In this document: positions 35,461-45,057 of the stretch, piece after piece
Layout: every line of letters begins with the position of its first letter
Position numbering within the stretch: the first letter of the stretch is position 1
Assembly: GCF_002944315.1 (NCBI RefSeq)
Contig: NZ_CP024311.1
Location: 968,501 to 1,032,500 of the forward strand
Source: Rhizobium sp. NXC24
GTDB taxonomy: Bacteria; Pseudomonadota; Alphaproteobacteria; Rhizobiales; Rhizobiaceae
DNA: 64,000 bases
Reading direction: 5' to 3'
The notes under the pieces: model-generated
Seen by the model: only the letters and a program-made list of their open reading frames with translations
Told to the model about the DNA's origin: nothing
Database searches by the model: none
Made by a program: the position numbers and the translations under genes

Positions 35461-35882
35461 ACCGATCACCAAATGGCATCAACATTCATAGGTTCCTTGA
35501 GGGCTATGGTGTCCGTGTGCTGCCCTATCACCTCAAGCGAGATCCACGGCCGGCAAATGTCATTTACGGCGGTCGCCAGGTCGCGCGGCTTTTGCGCAAA
35601 GACGTCACCCGCACCGGTCTGGTGATTCGCTGCATCCAGGCCAGCAACCCGACATGCTTCGATGATGCATCGATCTGGTCGACGTGGTGCTTTCTTGCCG
35701 CCCATTCGCCGCACAGCGCGCCGTCAGATGCGATCAAGGCATTTTCCGCCGTAGACCTTGCCGACATCAAGAAGCGCGCTCAGCGACTCGCTATTGGGCC
35801 AAACGCCCGCATCGCAAAAACCACCACAGCATTCACTCTCCTCATTGCGCAGACAATTCTCAGGAAGGACGAAGCAGCATGA
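35457..35882 (+). CDS. phage protein of unknown function
   Basis: A 141-residue protein starting with TTG at 35457 in a TTGA overlap with the previous stop; no in-frame ATG lies near the N-terminus. RFLEGYGVRVLPYHLKRDPRPANVIYGGRQVARLLRKDVTRTGLVIRCIQASNPTCFDDASIWSTW and a helical C-terminus (DLADIKKRAQRLAIGPNARIAKTTTAFTLLIAQTIL) are visible. The body resembles small phage endonuclease- or recombination-linked proteins only in size. No catalytic motif is clear. Its stop overlaps the next ATG. Confidence 0.68.
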   Translation: MNRSPNGINIHRFLEGYGVRVLPYHLKRDPRPANVIYGGRQVARLLRKDVTRTGLVIRCIQASNPTCFDDASIWSTWCFLAAHSPHSAPSDAIKAFSAVDLADIKKRAQRLAIGPNARIAKTTTAFTLLIAQTILRKDEAA

Positions 35883-36472
35883 CCAAGAACATGGCAATGA
35901 CCGCGGTGCAGGGAATGATTTTGGAGCGCCTCATCGAGGCGATGGAGACGGATATCGCTCTGCCGGTCAGGGTGGGGCCGAAGGCATTCGGGAGTAGCAT
36001 GCCGGAATACATCCATACGTCGGCCGAGAATTTCGCCCGAGCGCGAGAGGATGTGACCGAAACTGGCGGCGCCCGAACGAGAGAGGACGAAAAGGCTGAG
36101 CGTCGAAAGACTGAACGTCGCGCCAAATGCAGCAGGGAACGCGTCAGCCGTATGGAGGAAGCGTTCGATTGGGTGCGCCGCTTCATTTTTGATGACGAAG
36201 CGCGGCAGGTTCTGCTTGCCTATGCCGCAGTCAAAGCGCGTGGTTGGGATTGGACGAGGTATTTGAACAACCGCAATCGCCGAAATCCGAAGAAAAAGGC
36301 CTGGGTTAAACGAACAGTTCAGCGCTGGATTGTTAAATCCTTGCAAATAATTGATGCCGGTATTCGCCAGAGCGGAATAATCTGGCCAGCCGGCATCGAT
36401 TTACAAGTGGCCCACGAAACGGCAAAACACACGGGCAAATCGATAACTCCGGCGATTTGCGCGAGTGGATGA
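35879..36472 (+). CDS. putative late regulator (DUF6362-like)
   Basis: About 197 residues. A basic coiled middle (REDEKAERRKTERRAKCSRERVSRMEEAFDWVRRFIF) leads to VLLAYAAVKARGWDWTRYLNNRNRRNPKKKAWVKRTVQRWIVKSLQII, a helix-turn-helix-like stretch with a conserved Trp-rich pattern resembling DUF6362 proteins. Such genes often sit between replication and terminase modules, where late regulators are found. AGGAAGG lies before ATG 35879 and the start overlaps the previous stop. The regulatory role is inferred from position and basic character. Confidence 0.65.
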   Translation: MTKNMAMTAVQGMILERLIEAMETDIALPVRVGPKAFGSSMPEYIHTSAENFARAREDVTETGGARTREDEKAERRKTERRAKCSRERVSRMEEAFDWVRRFIFDDEARQVLLAYAAVKARGWDWTRYLNNRNRRNPKKKAWVKRTVQRWIVKSLQIIDAGIRQSGIIWPAGIDLQVAHETAKHTGKSITPAICASG

Positions 36473-36583
36473 TGCCTGATGAAAATGCCGCGGTTCAGCG
36501 GATGTAAAGCCAGCTCTTCCACCAGTTTACTTTTCCTATCGTTGAGGCATTGTTTAATTCCACAACTTTGGGGGATGGTAGCG

Positions 36584-37102
36584 ATGGGCATTCTCACGGC
36601 TGACAATATCGCCTTAGTGGCTGGCGTAATCATCGTCGGAATTACGCTTTATCTGATCTTTAACGAGAAGGAAGTTTCCTCTGGGCATGCCATGGTGTTG
36701 GCCGCCGGTGCTGCACTTCTGCTTCTTCCATCGGTATCGAATTTTGAATGGTCGGACAGCGGCCTAAAATACACTCGTCGCACCGAGACTGCTGACCTCA
36801 CGTCCCAAGTCAAGAAGCTGGCGGATGACAATATCCAAGCCAACGAAACTCTCAGGCAGACCAGCGAAGCATTAAAGATTGCGAATGAGCGACTCAACAA
36901 GCTAGAAGCGGCTGGTCAGTCGTCACAAAATCCAAGTACCCCGAATGGCGGGCCGAAGCTGCCTCCTAACGTTAATTGGGGGAGATATACCGAACCTACC
37001 TTCTTCGAAGAGATGCTAAAGAAAAGCGATCAGGGCGTGAAAATGAGCAATGAAAATCGCGACGCTCTTACGACTTTCCAAAGGCAGTTTGAAGCGAAAT
37101 AG
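36584..37102 (+). CDS. membrane protein with coiled coil
   Basis: About 172 residues. Two hydrophobic segments (IALVAGVIIVGITLYLIF and HAMVLAAGAALLLLPSV) make a hairpin in the membrane. They are followed by a long coiled coil (TADLTSQVKKLADDNIQANETLRQTSEALKIANERLNKLEAAG) and a soluble tail. GGGGGA is nine bases before ATG 36584. It is the first gene of an accessory cassette that breaks the usual order between replication and packaging. No family is recognised; a spanin-like or exclusion role is possible. Confidence 0.7.
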   Translation: MGILTADNIALVAGVIIVGITLYLIFNEKEVSSGHAMVLAAGAALLLLPSVSNFEWSDSGLKYTRRTETADLTSQVKKLADDNIQANETLRQTSEALKIANERLNKLEAAGQSSQNPSTPNGGPKLPPNVNWGRYTEPTFFEEMLKKSDQGVKMSNENRDALTTFQRQFEAK

Positions 37103-37123
37103 TCAAATTCGCGCAAAGCGCTG

Positions 37124-37960
37124 TTATGGATCGATCTTTTGCGCCATTAAGAAAGATCGAATATCTTGCGCGCGGATTGCCATGCCAATTACAAGCTGCG
37201 TTTGCTTTCTAAGCTCGTCTAACACTATGGCGACAACCTGAGCCTCGGATGCGTTAATAGGTTTGCCATCTGGCCCCATGCCAGAATAGATAAGGCCGCT
37301 GGGGTTTGCCTCCAGTGCGGCGATGGCACTTGCGGCCTGAGGGGAAATTGGAGCTAACTTACTGTCGACAATTCCTATGACGGCGCCGGTGTCGATATCG
37401 ATAAGGGGCCCTCCGGAGTTGCCGGAGTTGAACGCTGCGTTGACAACCCACTGGTCGACATTCGACCCTTGCTGATTTTGGAATACAATCTGTCCGGAGA
37501 GATATCCAACGCTAAGCAATGGTATCTCGCCCGGATACCCCGCCGGGAACCCCCACGTGGCGACCTGGGTGCCGACTTCGAGATGGTCATCATTCTCAAT
37601 GGGAAGTGCTGGTGCGTCGACGGGCATCATTGGGCTTAGTAACGCTATGTCGAGACCCTCGTCAGCGGCCTGAACTACCAACGAAATCACGTGCCCATCA
37701 AAGCCTTGCGCCATGGGATTGGGACAGTTCTGAACTACATGATATGCGGTGAGGATTTTGCCACTCTTATGGAAGAACCCGGTGCCAAAGCCGCTGGGGC
37801 AAACGACTCTGTAGACAGACCTTATTATTGAATGTCCCTTGGCAGCCAAGTTCGAGACACTTTGGGCGGTAGCCGCCTCTGCTGAGGTCCCTGTGGCCCA
37901 ACTGGTTATAGTCGCGATGCCAACAGCTACAGCGACGAGGATGTGTGCGAGCTTCATCAA
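37124..37960 (-). CDS. secreted trypsin-like serine protease
   Basis: A 278-residue S1 protease with a signal peptide (residues about 1-29, MKLAHILVAVAVGIATITSWATGTSA). The catalytic triad is complete: H74 in TAYHVV, D104 in LDIALL, S182 in NSGNSGGPL. The sequence around Ser is the DegP/trypsin kind, but no PDZ domain follows, so it is a stand-alone periplasmic or secreted protease. The minus-strand orientation opposes the surrounding structural genes, which marks it as a separate transcription unit of the prophage. Substrate unknown: host envelope proteins, phage receptors or foreign proteins are candidates. Confidence 0.85.
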   Translation of the reverse strand: MMKLAHILVAVAVGIATITSWATGTSAEAATAQSVSNLAAKGHSIIRSVYRVVCPSGFGTGFFHKSGKILTAYHVVQNCPNPMAQGFDGHVISLVVQAADEGLDIALLSPMMPVDAPALPIENDDHLEVGTQVATWGFPAGYPGEIPLLSVGYLSGQIVFQNQQGSNVDQWVVNAAFNSGNSGGPLIDIDTGAVIGIVDSKLAPISPQAASAIAALEANPSGLIYSGMGPDGKPINASEAQVVAIVLDELRKQTQLVIGMAIRAQDIRSFLMAQKIDP

Positions 37961-38128
37961 TGCACCTATGTTGATAGGGAATTGCCCCTATCGTGGCTTT
38001 GCTTTGTCCTATTTTTGCGGAATTCCTTCGCATCGTCGTCAGAAATGCGCGGCATGAGAGTGGCCGAACTTCGAACGACAATCAATGCATTTCAAGCAGC
38101 CGCTCAGACCGGCGGGAAGGTCACAGTT

Positions 38129-38839
38129 TCATGCGTTCTTGTCGGCGATGTCTTCGAAGACGATACTGTGAATGAAGTTCAGCATGTCCTCGCGGCTCTT
38201 TTTTCCCGCGATGCGGTTGCTCTCGGATTCCGCAAGGTGCCGGCGCCGTTTGGCTTCTTCGATAAAACCGAAATCGAGTTCAGTGGCTGACCACATTGCA
38301 TGTGTATCTGCCCTTAGTCTTCTGGAAGCATCGGAATCGCCCTCAACATCTTCCAATGACAGTTGATACTGGCGGCGGCCATCTTCGAACCGACCCTGTC
38401 CAAAATAAAATCGGGCAATGCCCCTTCGGTTCATTGCTCGAGCTGATGGATCGCTTGATAGTTCAATGCATCTAAGCCATGCCGCTTCGCTTGCTTCAAA
38501 GGCGTACGTCTGGTCATACGCCGATGCAATGACGTTGTAGTCAACATCGTTGCAAAGTTCGGGTATCTCCTTAGCCAGCACCATCGCATGCTTGACCAGA
38601 AACCGTCGCCTCGTTGCCAAGCTGCGCCTTAGCGATATGGCTTCATTTGTTGAATCTTTTCCAAACGGCAGCTTGGAGGATTCAATAGAGATATCAATCA
38701 AAGAGTCGATATTGTCGCTAAGCGTCTTTCTGGCCGAAAGGCGATCTTGTTGGCGCTTCTGACGGTATGTCACGATCAGCGATGTCAACGCCAAAATGAA
38801 AGAAAATGCGCTGATGCAAACGGCTAGCCATGCAGACAT
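38129..38839 (-). CDS. membrane-anchored protein with TPR-like region
   Basis: About 236 residues. One N-terminal transmembrane segment (ISAFSFILALTSLIVTY) is followed by a helix-rich cytoplasmic or periplasmic body. YAFEASEAAWLRCIELSSDPSARAMNRRGIARFYFGQGRFEDGRRQYQLSLEDVEGDSDASRRLRADTHAMWSATELDFGF resembles two tetratricopeptide-like repeats. ATG 38839 is preferred since GGGG lies eight bases upstream. It lies just before the terminase genes in the opposite direction. It lies about 170 bases upstream of the protease gene on the same strand, so the two may be co-transcribed. Function unknown. Confidence 0.7.
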   Translation of the reverse strand: MSAWLAVCISAFSFILALTSLIVTYRQKRQQDRLSARKTLSDNIDSLIDISIESSKLPFGKDSTNEAISLRRSLATRRRFLVKHAMVLAKEIPELCNDVDYNVIASAYDQTYAFEASEAAWLRCIELSSDPSARAMNRRGIARFYFGQGRFEDGRRQYQLSLEDVEGDSDASRRLRADTHAMWSATELDFGFIEEAKRRRHLAESESNRIAGKKSREDMLNFIHSIVFEDIADKNA

Positions 38840-38952
38840 CAATATCCCCGCCATAATAGTGCTTCGCTATCAGAACTGGCATGAGTCTGTCTCGGGCACC
38901 AGTTGCATCTGCATTTCTTTGAATAACATTCATAAAATCAAAGGAAATCAAA

Positions 38953-39276
38953 ATGGGCCAGCGCGGCGGTAAACGCGAGGGCGCCGGCCGTAAGTCTGGT
39001 GGCGTGAGCCAGGCGAAGAAGGACATAGCGCAGATGGCGAAAGTTCATGCCGTTGATGCGCTGAATACGCTGGCAAAGATTGCAAAGAGTGGAGAAAGCG
39101 AATCAGCCCGTGTGTCTGCCGCCAACGCCCTTCTGGATCGCGCCTATGGCCGTCCCATGCAGAGCCATCAGGTCACAGGTAAGGATGGCGGCCCTCTTGA
39201 GCACAACCACAAAATCACGGCCAGCGATCTAAGCGATGACGAACTCGCAAATATCGCCACAGCAGGCAGCAAGTGA
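38953..39276 (+). CDS. putative terminase small subunit
   Basis: A 107-residue protein, MGQRGGKREGAGRKSGGVSQAKKDIAQMAKVHAVDALNTLAKIAKSGESESARVSAANALLDRAYGRPM, with a basic GGKREGAGRK start typical of DNA-packaging small subunits and a helical middle. AAGGAAATCAAA precedes the ATG. It overlaps the large-subunit start by 41 bases. It would recognise the packaging site and present it to the large subunit. The call relies mainly on position and this sequence pattern. Confidence 0.75.
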   Translation: MGQRGGKREGAGRKSGGVSQAKKDIAQMAKVHAVDALNTLAKIAKSGESESARVSAANALLDRAYGRPMQSHQVTGKDGGPLEHNHKITASDLSDDELANIATAGSK

Positions 39277-40789
39277 GCTTCTGCGGCGGCGTAAGGCAAG
39301 AGAGACGCTTACAGGCTACGCGCGCTATATCGAAGTTCCTGGCGCACCCGCTGTACAAGATGAAGACACAGAGAATTTCCTGCCGGTCGAAACATCGCTG
39401 GCTGATCATCACGAACTGATCCTGAATGCGGCAGAGCGTTGCATCTCGACGCCATACGGGCGGCTCATGATCTTCATGCCGCCAGGATCTGCAAAGAGCA
39501 CATACGGCTCTGTCGTCGTACCAAGTTATGCATTGGGCAGCCGGCCCGGTTATCGCGTCATCGCAGCGAGCTACGGTTCTGACCTTGCCCGCAAGATGGG
39601 ACGCCGGACTCGATCGGTCGTAAGACAGAGAGCTTTCAGCAATCTGTTCAACACGACGCTCTCGACTGAGGTAAGCGCCGCCGACGAATGGTCGCTCGCC
39701 AATGGCAGCGAATACATGTCGGGCGGCATTTTGTCTGGCATCACCGGCAACCGCGCCAATCTGGTCGTCATCGATGACCCGATCAAGGGCAGGCAGGACG
39801 CGGACTCGGAAGCGGTTCGCAAATCGACGCTTGATGCGTATGAGGACGATCTGAAAACACGCCTATTGCCAGGCGGTTCAGTCATCCTCATTCAAACGCG
39901 TTGGCATGAGGCAGACCTTGCCGGCTCGATCTTGCCGGAAGGATATGCAGGCGAGAGCGGCGTCATCATGTGCCGCGATGGCCAGGAATGGGAAGTCATC
40001 TGTTTGCCGGCGAAAGCAGAGCGCGCAGACGATCCCCTCGGCAGGCAGCCGGGCGAATACCTCTGGCCGGAATGGTTCGACCGTCGCCATTGGGCGCAGT
40101 TCGAACGCAACCCGCGCACATGGTCAGCGCTCTACCAGCAGCGACCGGCGCCAGATGAAGGCGATTACTTCAAGGCTGAGTGGATCAGGCCAGTTGAAAA
40201 GCTGCCGCCGCGCACAAGCCTGAATGTCTACGGCGCGTCGGATTATGCCGTCACCAGCAACGGCGGCGACTGGACCGTGCATATCGTCATCGGGATTGAT
40301 GCGGATGGCCGCATTTACCTGCTCGACCTGTGGCGCGGTCAAACATCGTCTGAGGTGTGGATCGAAAGTTTCTGCGATCTTGTCTTGAAATGGAAGCCGA
40401 TCGGATGGGCGGAGGAAACCGGTCAGATCAAATCCGGCGTTGGCCCGCATTTGATGCGACGCCAGCGTGAGCGCAAGGCCTTCGTTTATCGTGAATCGTT
40501 CCCGACGCGCGGTGACAAGGCAGTGCGCGCACAATCGATACGCGGTCGTATGGCGATGGATGGATTGTACATCGCGACCGATGCGCCGTTCCGTGCCGAG
40601 TTCATTCGAGAGCTGCTGACATTCCCGGCTGGCGTGCATGACGACCAAGTCGACGCCGCCGGCCTCGTCGGTCAGCTCCTCGATAAGATGTGGACGCCTG
40701 CGAAGCCGAAGAATGCAGACGCAGCAGCTCGCCAAGATTACAAACCGCGCTCCGACAATGCCAATGCTGGCGATTGGGTAACTTACTGA
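39236..40789 (+). CDS. terminase large subunit
   Basis: A 517-residue packaging ATPase and nuclease. Walker A is PGSAKST (residues 83-89), Walker B is NLVVIDDP (D180-D181) followed by a coupling motif, and nuclease-domain acidic residues appear in GASDYAVT and in HDDQVDA near the C-terminus. Family is the P22/lambda-like type with an intact order. It is coupled to the small subunit, and its stop overlaps the portal start (TGATG). Confidence 0.93.
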   Translation: MTNSQISPQQAASELLRRRKARETLTGYARYIEVPGAPAVQDEDTENFLPVETSLADHHELILNAAERCISTPYGRLMIFMPPGSAKSTYGSVVVPSYALGSRPGYRVIAASYGSDLARKMGRRTRSVVRQRAFSNLFNTTLSTEVSAADEWSLANGSEYMSGGILSGITGNRANLVVIDDPIKGRQDADSEAVRKSTLDAYEDDLKTRLLPGGSVILIQTRWHEADLAGSILPEGYAGESGVIMCRDGQEWEVICLPAKAERADDPLGRQPGEYLWPEWFDRRHWAQFERNPRTWSALYQQRPAPDEGDYFKAEWIRPVEKLPPRTSLNVYGASDYAVTSNGGDWTVHIVIGIDADGRIYLLDLWRGQTSSEVWIESFCDLVLKWKPIGWAEETGQIKSGVGPHLMRRQRERKAFVYRESFPTRGDKAVRAQSIRGRMAMDGLYIATDAPFRAEFIRELLTFPAGVHDDQVDAAGLVGQLLDKMWTPAKPKNADAAARQDYKPRSDNANAGDWVTY

Positions 40790-42735
40790 TGGTTCAAACA
40801 TCTTATGCAGCGTCTACGACGTCGCAGGTCAGCTATGACGATCCCGTCGCGCCCGAGCAGATGGCGAACCATGGCGTTCTGAAGCGCCAGTATCTCGACT
40901 ATCTGACGGTGAAGGATCTCGAGATCCGCGAGCAGCAGAACTCGCGCCGCTATTATCACGGTGTCCAGTACACCAAAGAGCAAATCAAGGCCCTCAACAA
41001 GCGCAAGCAGCCGGTCGTCACCTACAATCGCATCGGCCGCAAGATCAATGCGCTGATCGGCCTGCTGGAGCGCCAGAAGCAAGATCCTCGCGCCTTCCCG
41101 CGCACGCCGAACAATGAGGACGGCGCCGAGATCGCAACGGCAGTCCTGCGCTATGTCTGTGATGAGCAGAATTGGAGCACGAAATCTCCGATCTGCGGAT
41201 CATTCGGCGCGGTTGATGGTCTTGGTGGAGTTGAGATCATCCTCACCCAAGGGGATACCGGCGATATCGACATTGGGCTTGAGCCGGTCGACCCGTCTTC
41301 GTTCTTCTATGACCCCCGGTCGCTGAAGCCTGATTTCTCTGACGCTCGATATATGGGCATCGGCAAATGGTCGGACATTGACGCTGCAATCGAGCTTTTC
41401 CCGGATAAGGCCGATGAGATTCGGGCGTCGACCGAAACGGGCGCGGAGCTGACGAGCAACCCGGATAGCGATATTAAGTGGGTGACCGGCGGCGACGGCA
41501 CGCGGCGCATTCGCATTGTCGACCACTGGTATCTGAAAAACGGCGAATGGTATTGGTGCATCTATACCGGCACGCTGATTTTGCGCGAGGGCAAGTCCTA
41601 TCTCAAGGATGAGAAGGGCAGGTCGATGTGCAAGTACGTCATGTACTCTGCCAATATCGATCAGGACGGCGATCGCTACGGCTTCGTGCGCAATATGCGC
41701 TCCAGCCAGGACGAAGTTAACCAGCGTCGTTCCAAGGCTCTGCACACGCTGAATTCCCGTCGCGTCATTGTCGAGCGAGGCTCTGTCGATGACGTTGAGC
41801 AGGTAAGGCGTGAAGCGGTCCGACCTGACGGCGTGATCGAGGTTGCACCCGGCACCACGCCGCCGACATTTGATGACGCCGCACGCGGGCAGGAGCTGCA
41901 AGGCCATCTCGCATTCCTCGAGGACGCCAAGAACGAGATCGAGAATTACGGCTTCAACCCGGCGCTGATCGGGCAGGGCGTGCAGGATATGTCAGGCCGC
42001 GCCATTCAGCTCCAGCAACAGGCCGGCATTGCCGAACTCGGTCCGTATATGCTCGCCTTCCGTGGCTTCAAGATCCGCGTCTATCGCGCCATCTGGTGTG
42101 CCGTTCAGGAGCATTGGACATCTGAGCGCTGGATTCGTGTCACCGACGATCAGAAGATGGCGCAGTTTTTCGCCATCAATAAGCTCTCGATCGATCCGGT
42201 CACGCGGATGCCGACGCTGGTCAACGCTCTGGGCTCACTCGACGTTGACATTATCATCGATGAAGGCCCGGACGAGATCAACATGCAGGGCGACGCCTAC
42301 GACACGCTGACGGCCATGGCGCGCAGCGGTCAACCGGTTCCGCCGGAAGTGCTGATCGAGCTTTCGCCGCTGGTAGGCTCGGTCAAGCAGCGAGTCTTGA
42401 GCATGATCGACAATGCCAAACAGCAGGCCGCACAGCCAAACCCATTGCAGGCAGCGGAAGCACAGGCGCAATTGCAGGTCACGCAGGCGAACGCCGTGTT
42501 GAAGCATGCGCAGGCGCAAAAGGCACTTGCGGAAGCCAACAACCCGAAGCAACCCGGCGCGCCAAGCGATCTTGATGTGGTGCGCAGCGTTGCGGAGATA
42601 CGGAATACCAATGCGCAGACGGCCAGGACCATGGCCGATGCGCGCAAATCAGATGTCGAGGCTCAACTGAAGCCGATCCAAGCCGCCAACGAGGCAGCGC
42701 GGACGCGGCAGCAGGCTCAATCGAACCTCACGTAG
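40789..42735 (+). CDS. portal protein (P22 type)
   Basis: A 648-residue portal. Conserved segments include NALIGLLERQKQDPRAFPRTPNNEDGAEIATAVLRYVCDEQN, a Trp-rich HWYLKNGEWYWCIYTG, RYGFVRNMRSSQDEVNQRRSKALHTLN and a Gln/Ala-rich helical barrel near the C-terminus (NAKQQAAQPNPLQAAEAQAQLQVTQANAVLKHAQAQKALAE), which matches the long P22 portal barrel. It forms the twelve-subunit vertex through which DNA enters and leaves. ATG 40789 begins MVQTSY and overlaps the terminase stop. Confidence 0.92.
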   Translation: MVQTSYAASTTSQVSYDDPVAPEQMANHGVLKRQYLDYLTVKDLEIREQQNSRRYYHGVQYTKEQIKALNKRKQPVVTYNRIGRKINALIGLLERQKQDPRAFPRTPNNEDGAEIATAVLRYVCDEQNWSTKSPICGSFGAVDGLGGVEIILTQGDTGDIDIGLEPVDPSSFFYDPRSLKPDFSDARYMGIGKWSDIDAAIELFPDKADEIRASTETGAELTSNPDSDIKWVTGGDGTRRIRIVDHWYLKNGEWYWCIYTGTLILREGKSYLKDEKGRSMCKYVMYSANIDQDGDRYGFVRNMRSSQDEVNQRRSKALHTLNSRRVIVERGSVDDVEQVRREAVRPDGVIEVAPGTTPPTFDDAARGQELQGHLAFLEDAKNEIENYGFNPALIGQGVQDMSGRAIQLQQQAGIAELGPYMLAFRGFKIRVYRAIWCAVQEHWTSERWIRVTDDQKMAQFFAINKLSIDPVTRMPTLVNALGSLDVDIIIDEGPDEINMQGDAYDTLTAMARSGQPVPPEVLIELSPLVGSVKQRVLSMIDNAKQQAAQPNPLQAAEAQAQLQVTQANAVLKHAQAQKALAEANNPKQPGAPSDLDVVRSVAEIRNTNAQTARTMADARKSDVEAQLKPIQAANEAARTRQQAQSNLT

Positions 42736-42870
42736 GAGTCGCCATCCTCAAAGGGCGATTTCGGCCGCCAGTCCGCAACTGGCAGAGTGCCGCCGACTTC
42801 ATGGGCGATCAGCCGCCGCCGGGCTCATGGGCGATCCGTGAAACCTCCCACGACATGGAGACATCTCGAA

Positions 42871-43761
42871 ATGACCGATCAATCGGATATGGACGTATTT
42901 GACTCCGTTATCTCTGGCGCAACCTCGCCAGCGGCAGCGGATACACCGACACCAGTTGTTGAACAGCCACAGACGACGCAGGCAACTCAGCCGCGGAGCG
43001 ACGATGGCCGGTTTTCAGCCAAGCAGCCCGACAAAGGCGCAACCGCTGACACCACCACGCAGCAACCTGTAACGACCGAACCGCCGGCGCCGAATGGCGT
43101 CCCGGTAAAAGCCGTTCAGGAAGAGCGGGAAAAGCGCCAGGCCGCTCAGCAGGAAGCTGAGGCATTGCGCCGTGAGATTGCCGAGCTTCGCGGCATGGTC
43201 ACAGCCTCCCGCCAAGTGCAGCAGCCGCAACAGCAGGAAAAGCAGCCTGTCACCCTCTGGGATGATCCGGATGCCTTCCTCAAGTCGCAGATGTCGCCAT
43301 TCCAAAGCGAAATCCAGCAGATGCGGGAAGAGCTCTGGGAATCGCGTGCAATCACGGCACACGGCGCTGAGAAGGTCGAAGCAGCCAAGAAGGCCGCCGA
43401 AGCTTTGTTCAATACGCCGCAGGGCGCCGCTCTGCATCAGCAGATCACGGCTTCCGGCAACCCGTTCGAAAATCTGGTAAAATGGCATCAGCAGCAAGAG
43501 ACGCTTGCCCGCGTGGGCGGCGATCCCGAAGCATGGCTCAATGCCGAACTCGAAAAGCGCATGAACGATCCCACGTTCCTGGCTCAGGCCATGGAGCGTG
43601 CTCGTGCAGCCGCAACGTCCAATACCAGTCGGTCAGCGCCCCGCACTGAACTGCCGCCCTCGCTCAGCTCTCTTCCATCCGGTGGGAATTCGCCATCCGG
43701 TGGTGGCGAGGATACGAGCGACCAGGCGCTGTTCGCATCGACCACTTCCCGAAAGCGATAA
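42871..43761 (+). CDS. scaffolding protein
   Basis: About 296 residues. The middle is rich in Gln, Glu and Ala with coiled-coil character (KAVQEEREKRQAAQQEAEALRREIAELRGMVTASRQVQQPQQQEK), the N-terminus is low in complexity (TTQATQPRSDDGRFSAKQPDKG) and the C-terminus is Ser/Gly-rich. This composition and the place between portal and capsid define a scaffold used in procapsid assembly. GGAG lies nine bases before ATG 42871. The short space after the portal gene contains two copies of CATGGGCGAT but no clear gene. Confidence 0.82.
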   Translation: MTDQSDMDVFDSVISGATSPAAADTPTPVVEQPQTTQATQPRSDDGRFSAKQPDKGATADTTTQQPVTTEPPAPNGVPVKAVQEEREKRQAAQQEAEALRREIAELRGMVTASRQVQQPQQQEKQPVTLWDDPDAFLKSQMSPFQSEIQQMREELWESRAITAHGAEKVEAAKKAAEALFNTPQGAALHQQITASGNPFENLVKWHQQQETLARVGGDPEAWLNAELEKRMNDPTFLAQAMERARAAATSNTSRSAPRTELPPSLSSLPSGGNSPSGGGEDTSDQALFASTTSRKR

Positions 43762-43794
43762 CTGCGACCGGGATCTATCCTTGGAGCGAGCCTA

Positions 43795-44994
43795 ATGGCA
43801 CTCACACAGAACCACCCGAATAACGAACTCGTCAAGTTCCGCACCGATGTCGCCTATGACTTCCTGCGGTCCTCCCGGTTCGATCCCTACATGGGCAACG
43901 ACAGCACTTCCATTATCGTCCGCATGGCCGATCTGGAAGCAGACGGCAAGGAAATCCGCGTTCCTCTCGTCACCCAGCTCTCCGGCGATGGCGTCGGCGG
44001 TGGCACGTTGCGCGGCAACGAAGAGCAGATCGACAGCTACGGCATGCCGCTCTGGGCTGATTGGGCACGTAATGCCGTGGCCAACAATCGCGCGCAGAAC
44101 AAGGAATCGTCCTTCAGCGTTCGTTCGACGGCTCGCAGCCTTCTTCGCGGCTGGTCGAAACGCATTGTTCGTGATGACCTTGTCGACGCTCTGCTCTCCA
44201 TCCCGAGCTCCACGATCCAGGCCAACCGCTTCAGCTCTCCGGGCAACCGTGTGAACGGTATCAAGTGGTCTCTGGCGACTGCGGCCAACAAGAATGCGTG
44301 GGTGACCGCGAACTATGACCGCGTCGTCTTCGGTTCGGCCATTGCCAACTACTCGACCACCTTCGCAACCGCTGTCGCCAACGTCGACTCCACCAACGAC
44401 AAGATGACGGCTGCTGTGGGCTCGCTCATGAAGGATCAGGCTAAGCAGACCGGCGTCGATCCGAATAACCCGGGCGTCTATAACGGCCGGCCAAAGATCA
44501 ACCCGTGGATGATCGAAGACACCGATCAGGAATGGTACGTCTGCTTCCTTGGCTCCCGTGCGTTCCGAGACCTCAAGGCTGACCCGGTCATGTACCAGGC
44601 GAACCGCGACGCCCGCGAACGCGAAAGCAATCCGACGAAGAGCAATCCGATCTTCACCGGCGGCGGCCTTGTCTACGACGGCGTCATCTACAAGGAGATC
44701 CCGGAAATCACTCAGCGCCTCCTTCTGAAGGGCGTCGGTGCTTCCTCGATCGACGTCGAGCCGGTGTTCCTCTGCGGTCAGGGCGCACTGGCCTATGCCA
44801 TGGGCCAGATGCCGCGGCCGACCCAGCTTGAAGACGGAGACTACGATTTCGTGACCGGCATGGGCATCGAAGCGCAGTACGGTACCGGCAAGATCGCCAA
44901 GGCTCCGCTCGATGCCGGTTCCGGCGCCACGGTCGGGACGCTGGTCGATTGGGGCATGGTCACCGGTTTCGTTTCCGGCGTTGCGAACGCCTAA
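43795..44994 (+). CDS. major capsid protein (N4-gp56 family)
   Basis: A 399-residue coat protein. VKFRTDVAYDFLRSSRFDPYMGNDSTSIIVRMADLEADGKEIRVPLVTQLSGDGVGGGTLRGNEEQIDSYGMPLWADWARNAV is the characteristic N-terminal region of the N4-gp56 family, and the later segments (NPWMIEDTDQEWYVCFLGSRAFRDLK, GGGLVYDGVIYKEIPE) fit the HK97-like fold. The sequence lacks a cleaved propeptide. The P22-type portal with an N4-type capsid is a mosaic seen in several alphaproteobacterial prophages. Strong upstream site CTTGGAGCG. Confidence 0.9.
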   Translation: MALTQNHPNNELVKFRTDVAYDFLRSSRFDPYMGNDSTSIIVRMADLEADGKEIRVPLVTQLSGDGVGGGTLRGNEEQIDSYGMPLWADWARNAVANNRAQNKESSFSVRSTARSLLRGWSKRIVRDDLVDALLSIPSSTIQANRFSSPGNRVNGIKWSLATAANKNAWVTANYDRVVFGSAIANYSTTFATAVANVDSTNDKMTAAVGSLMKDQAKQTGVDPNNPGVYNGRPKINPWMIEDTDQEWYVCFLGSRAFRDLKADPVMYQANRDARERESNPTKSNPIFTGGGLVYDGVIYKEIPEITQRLLLKGVGASSIDVEPVFLCGQGALAYAMGQMPRPTQLEDGDYDFVTGMGIEAQYGTGKIAKAPLDAGSGATVGTLVDWGMVTGFVSGVANA

Positions 44995-45057
44995 GCCATT
45001 GGAGCCGGCATAGTTCGGCTCCTCTCCCTTCCATCCAACGATAAAGGAGATCGGCTA

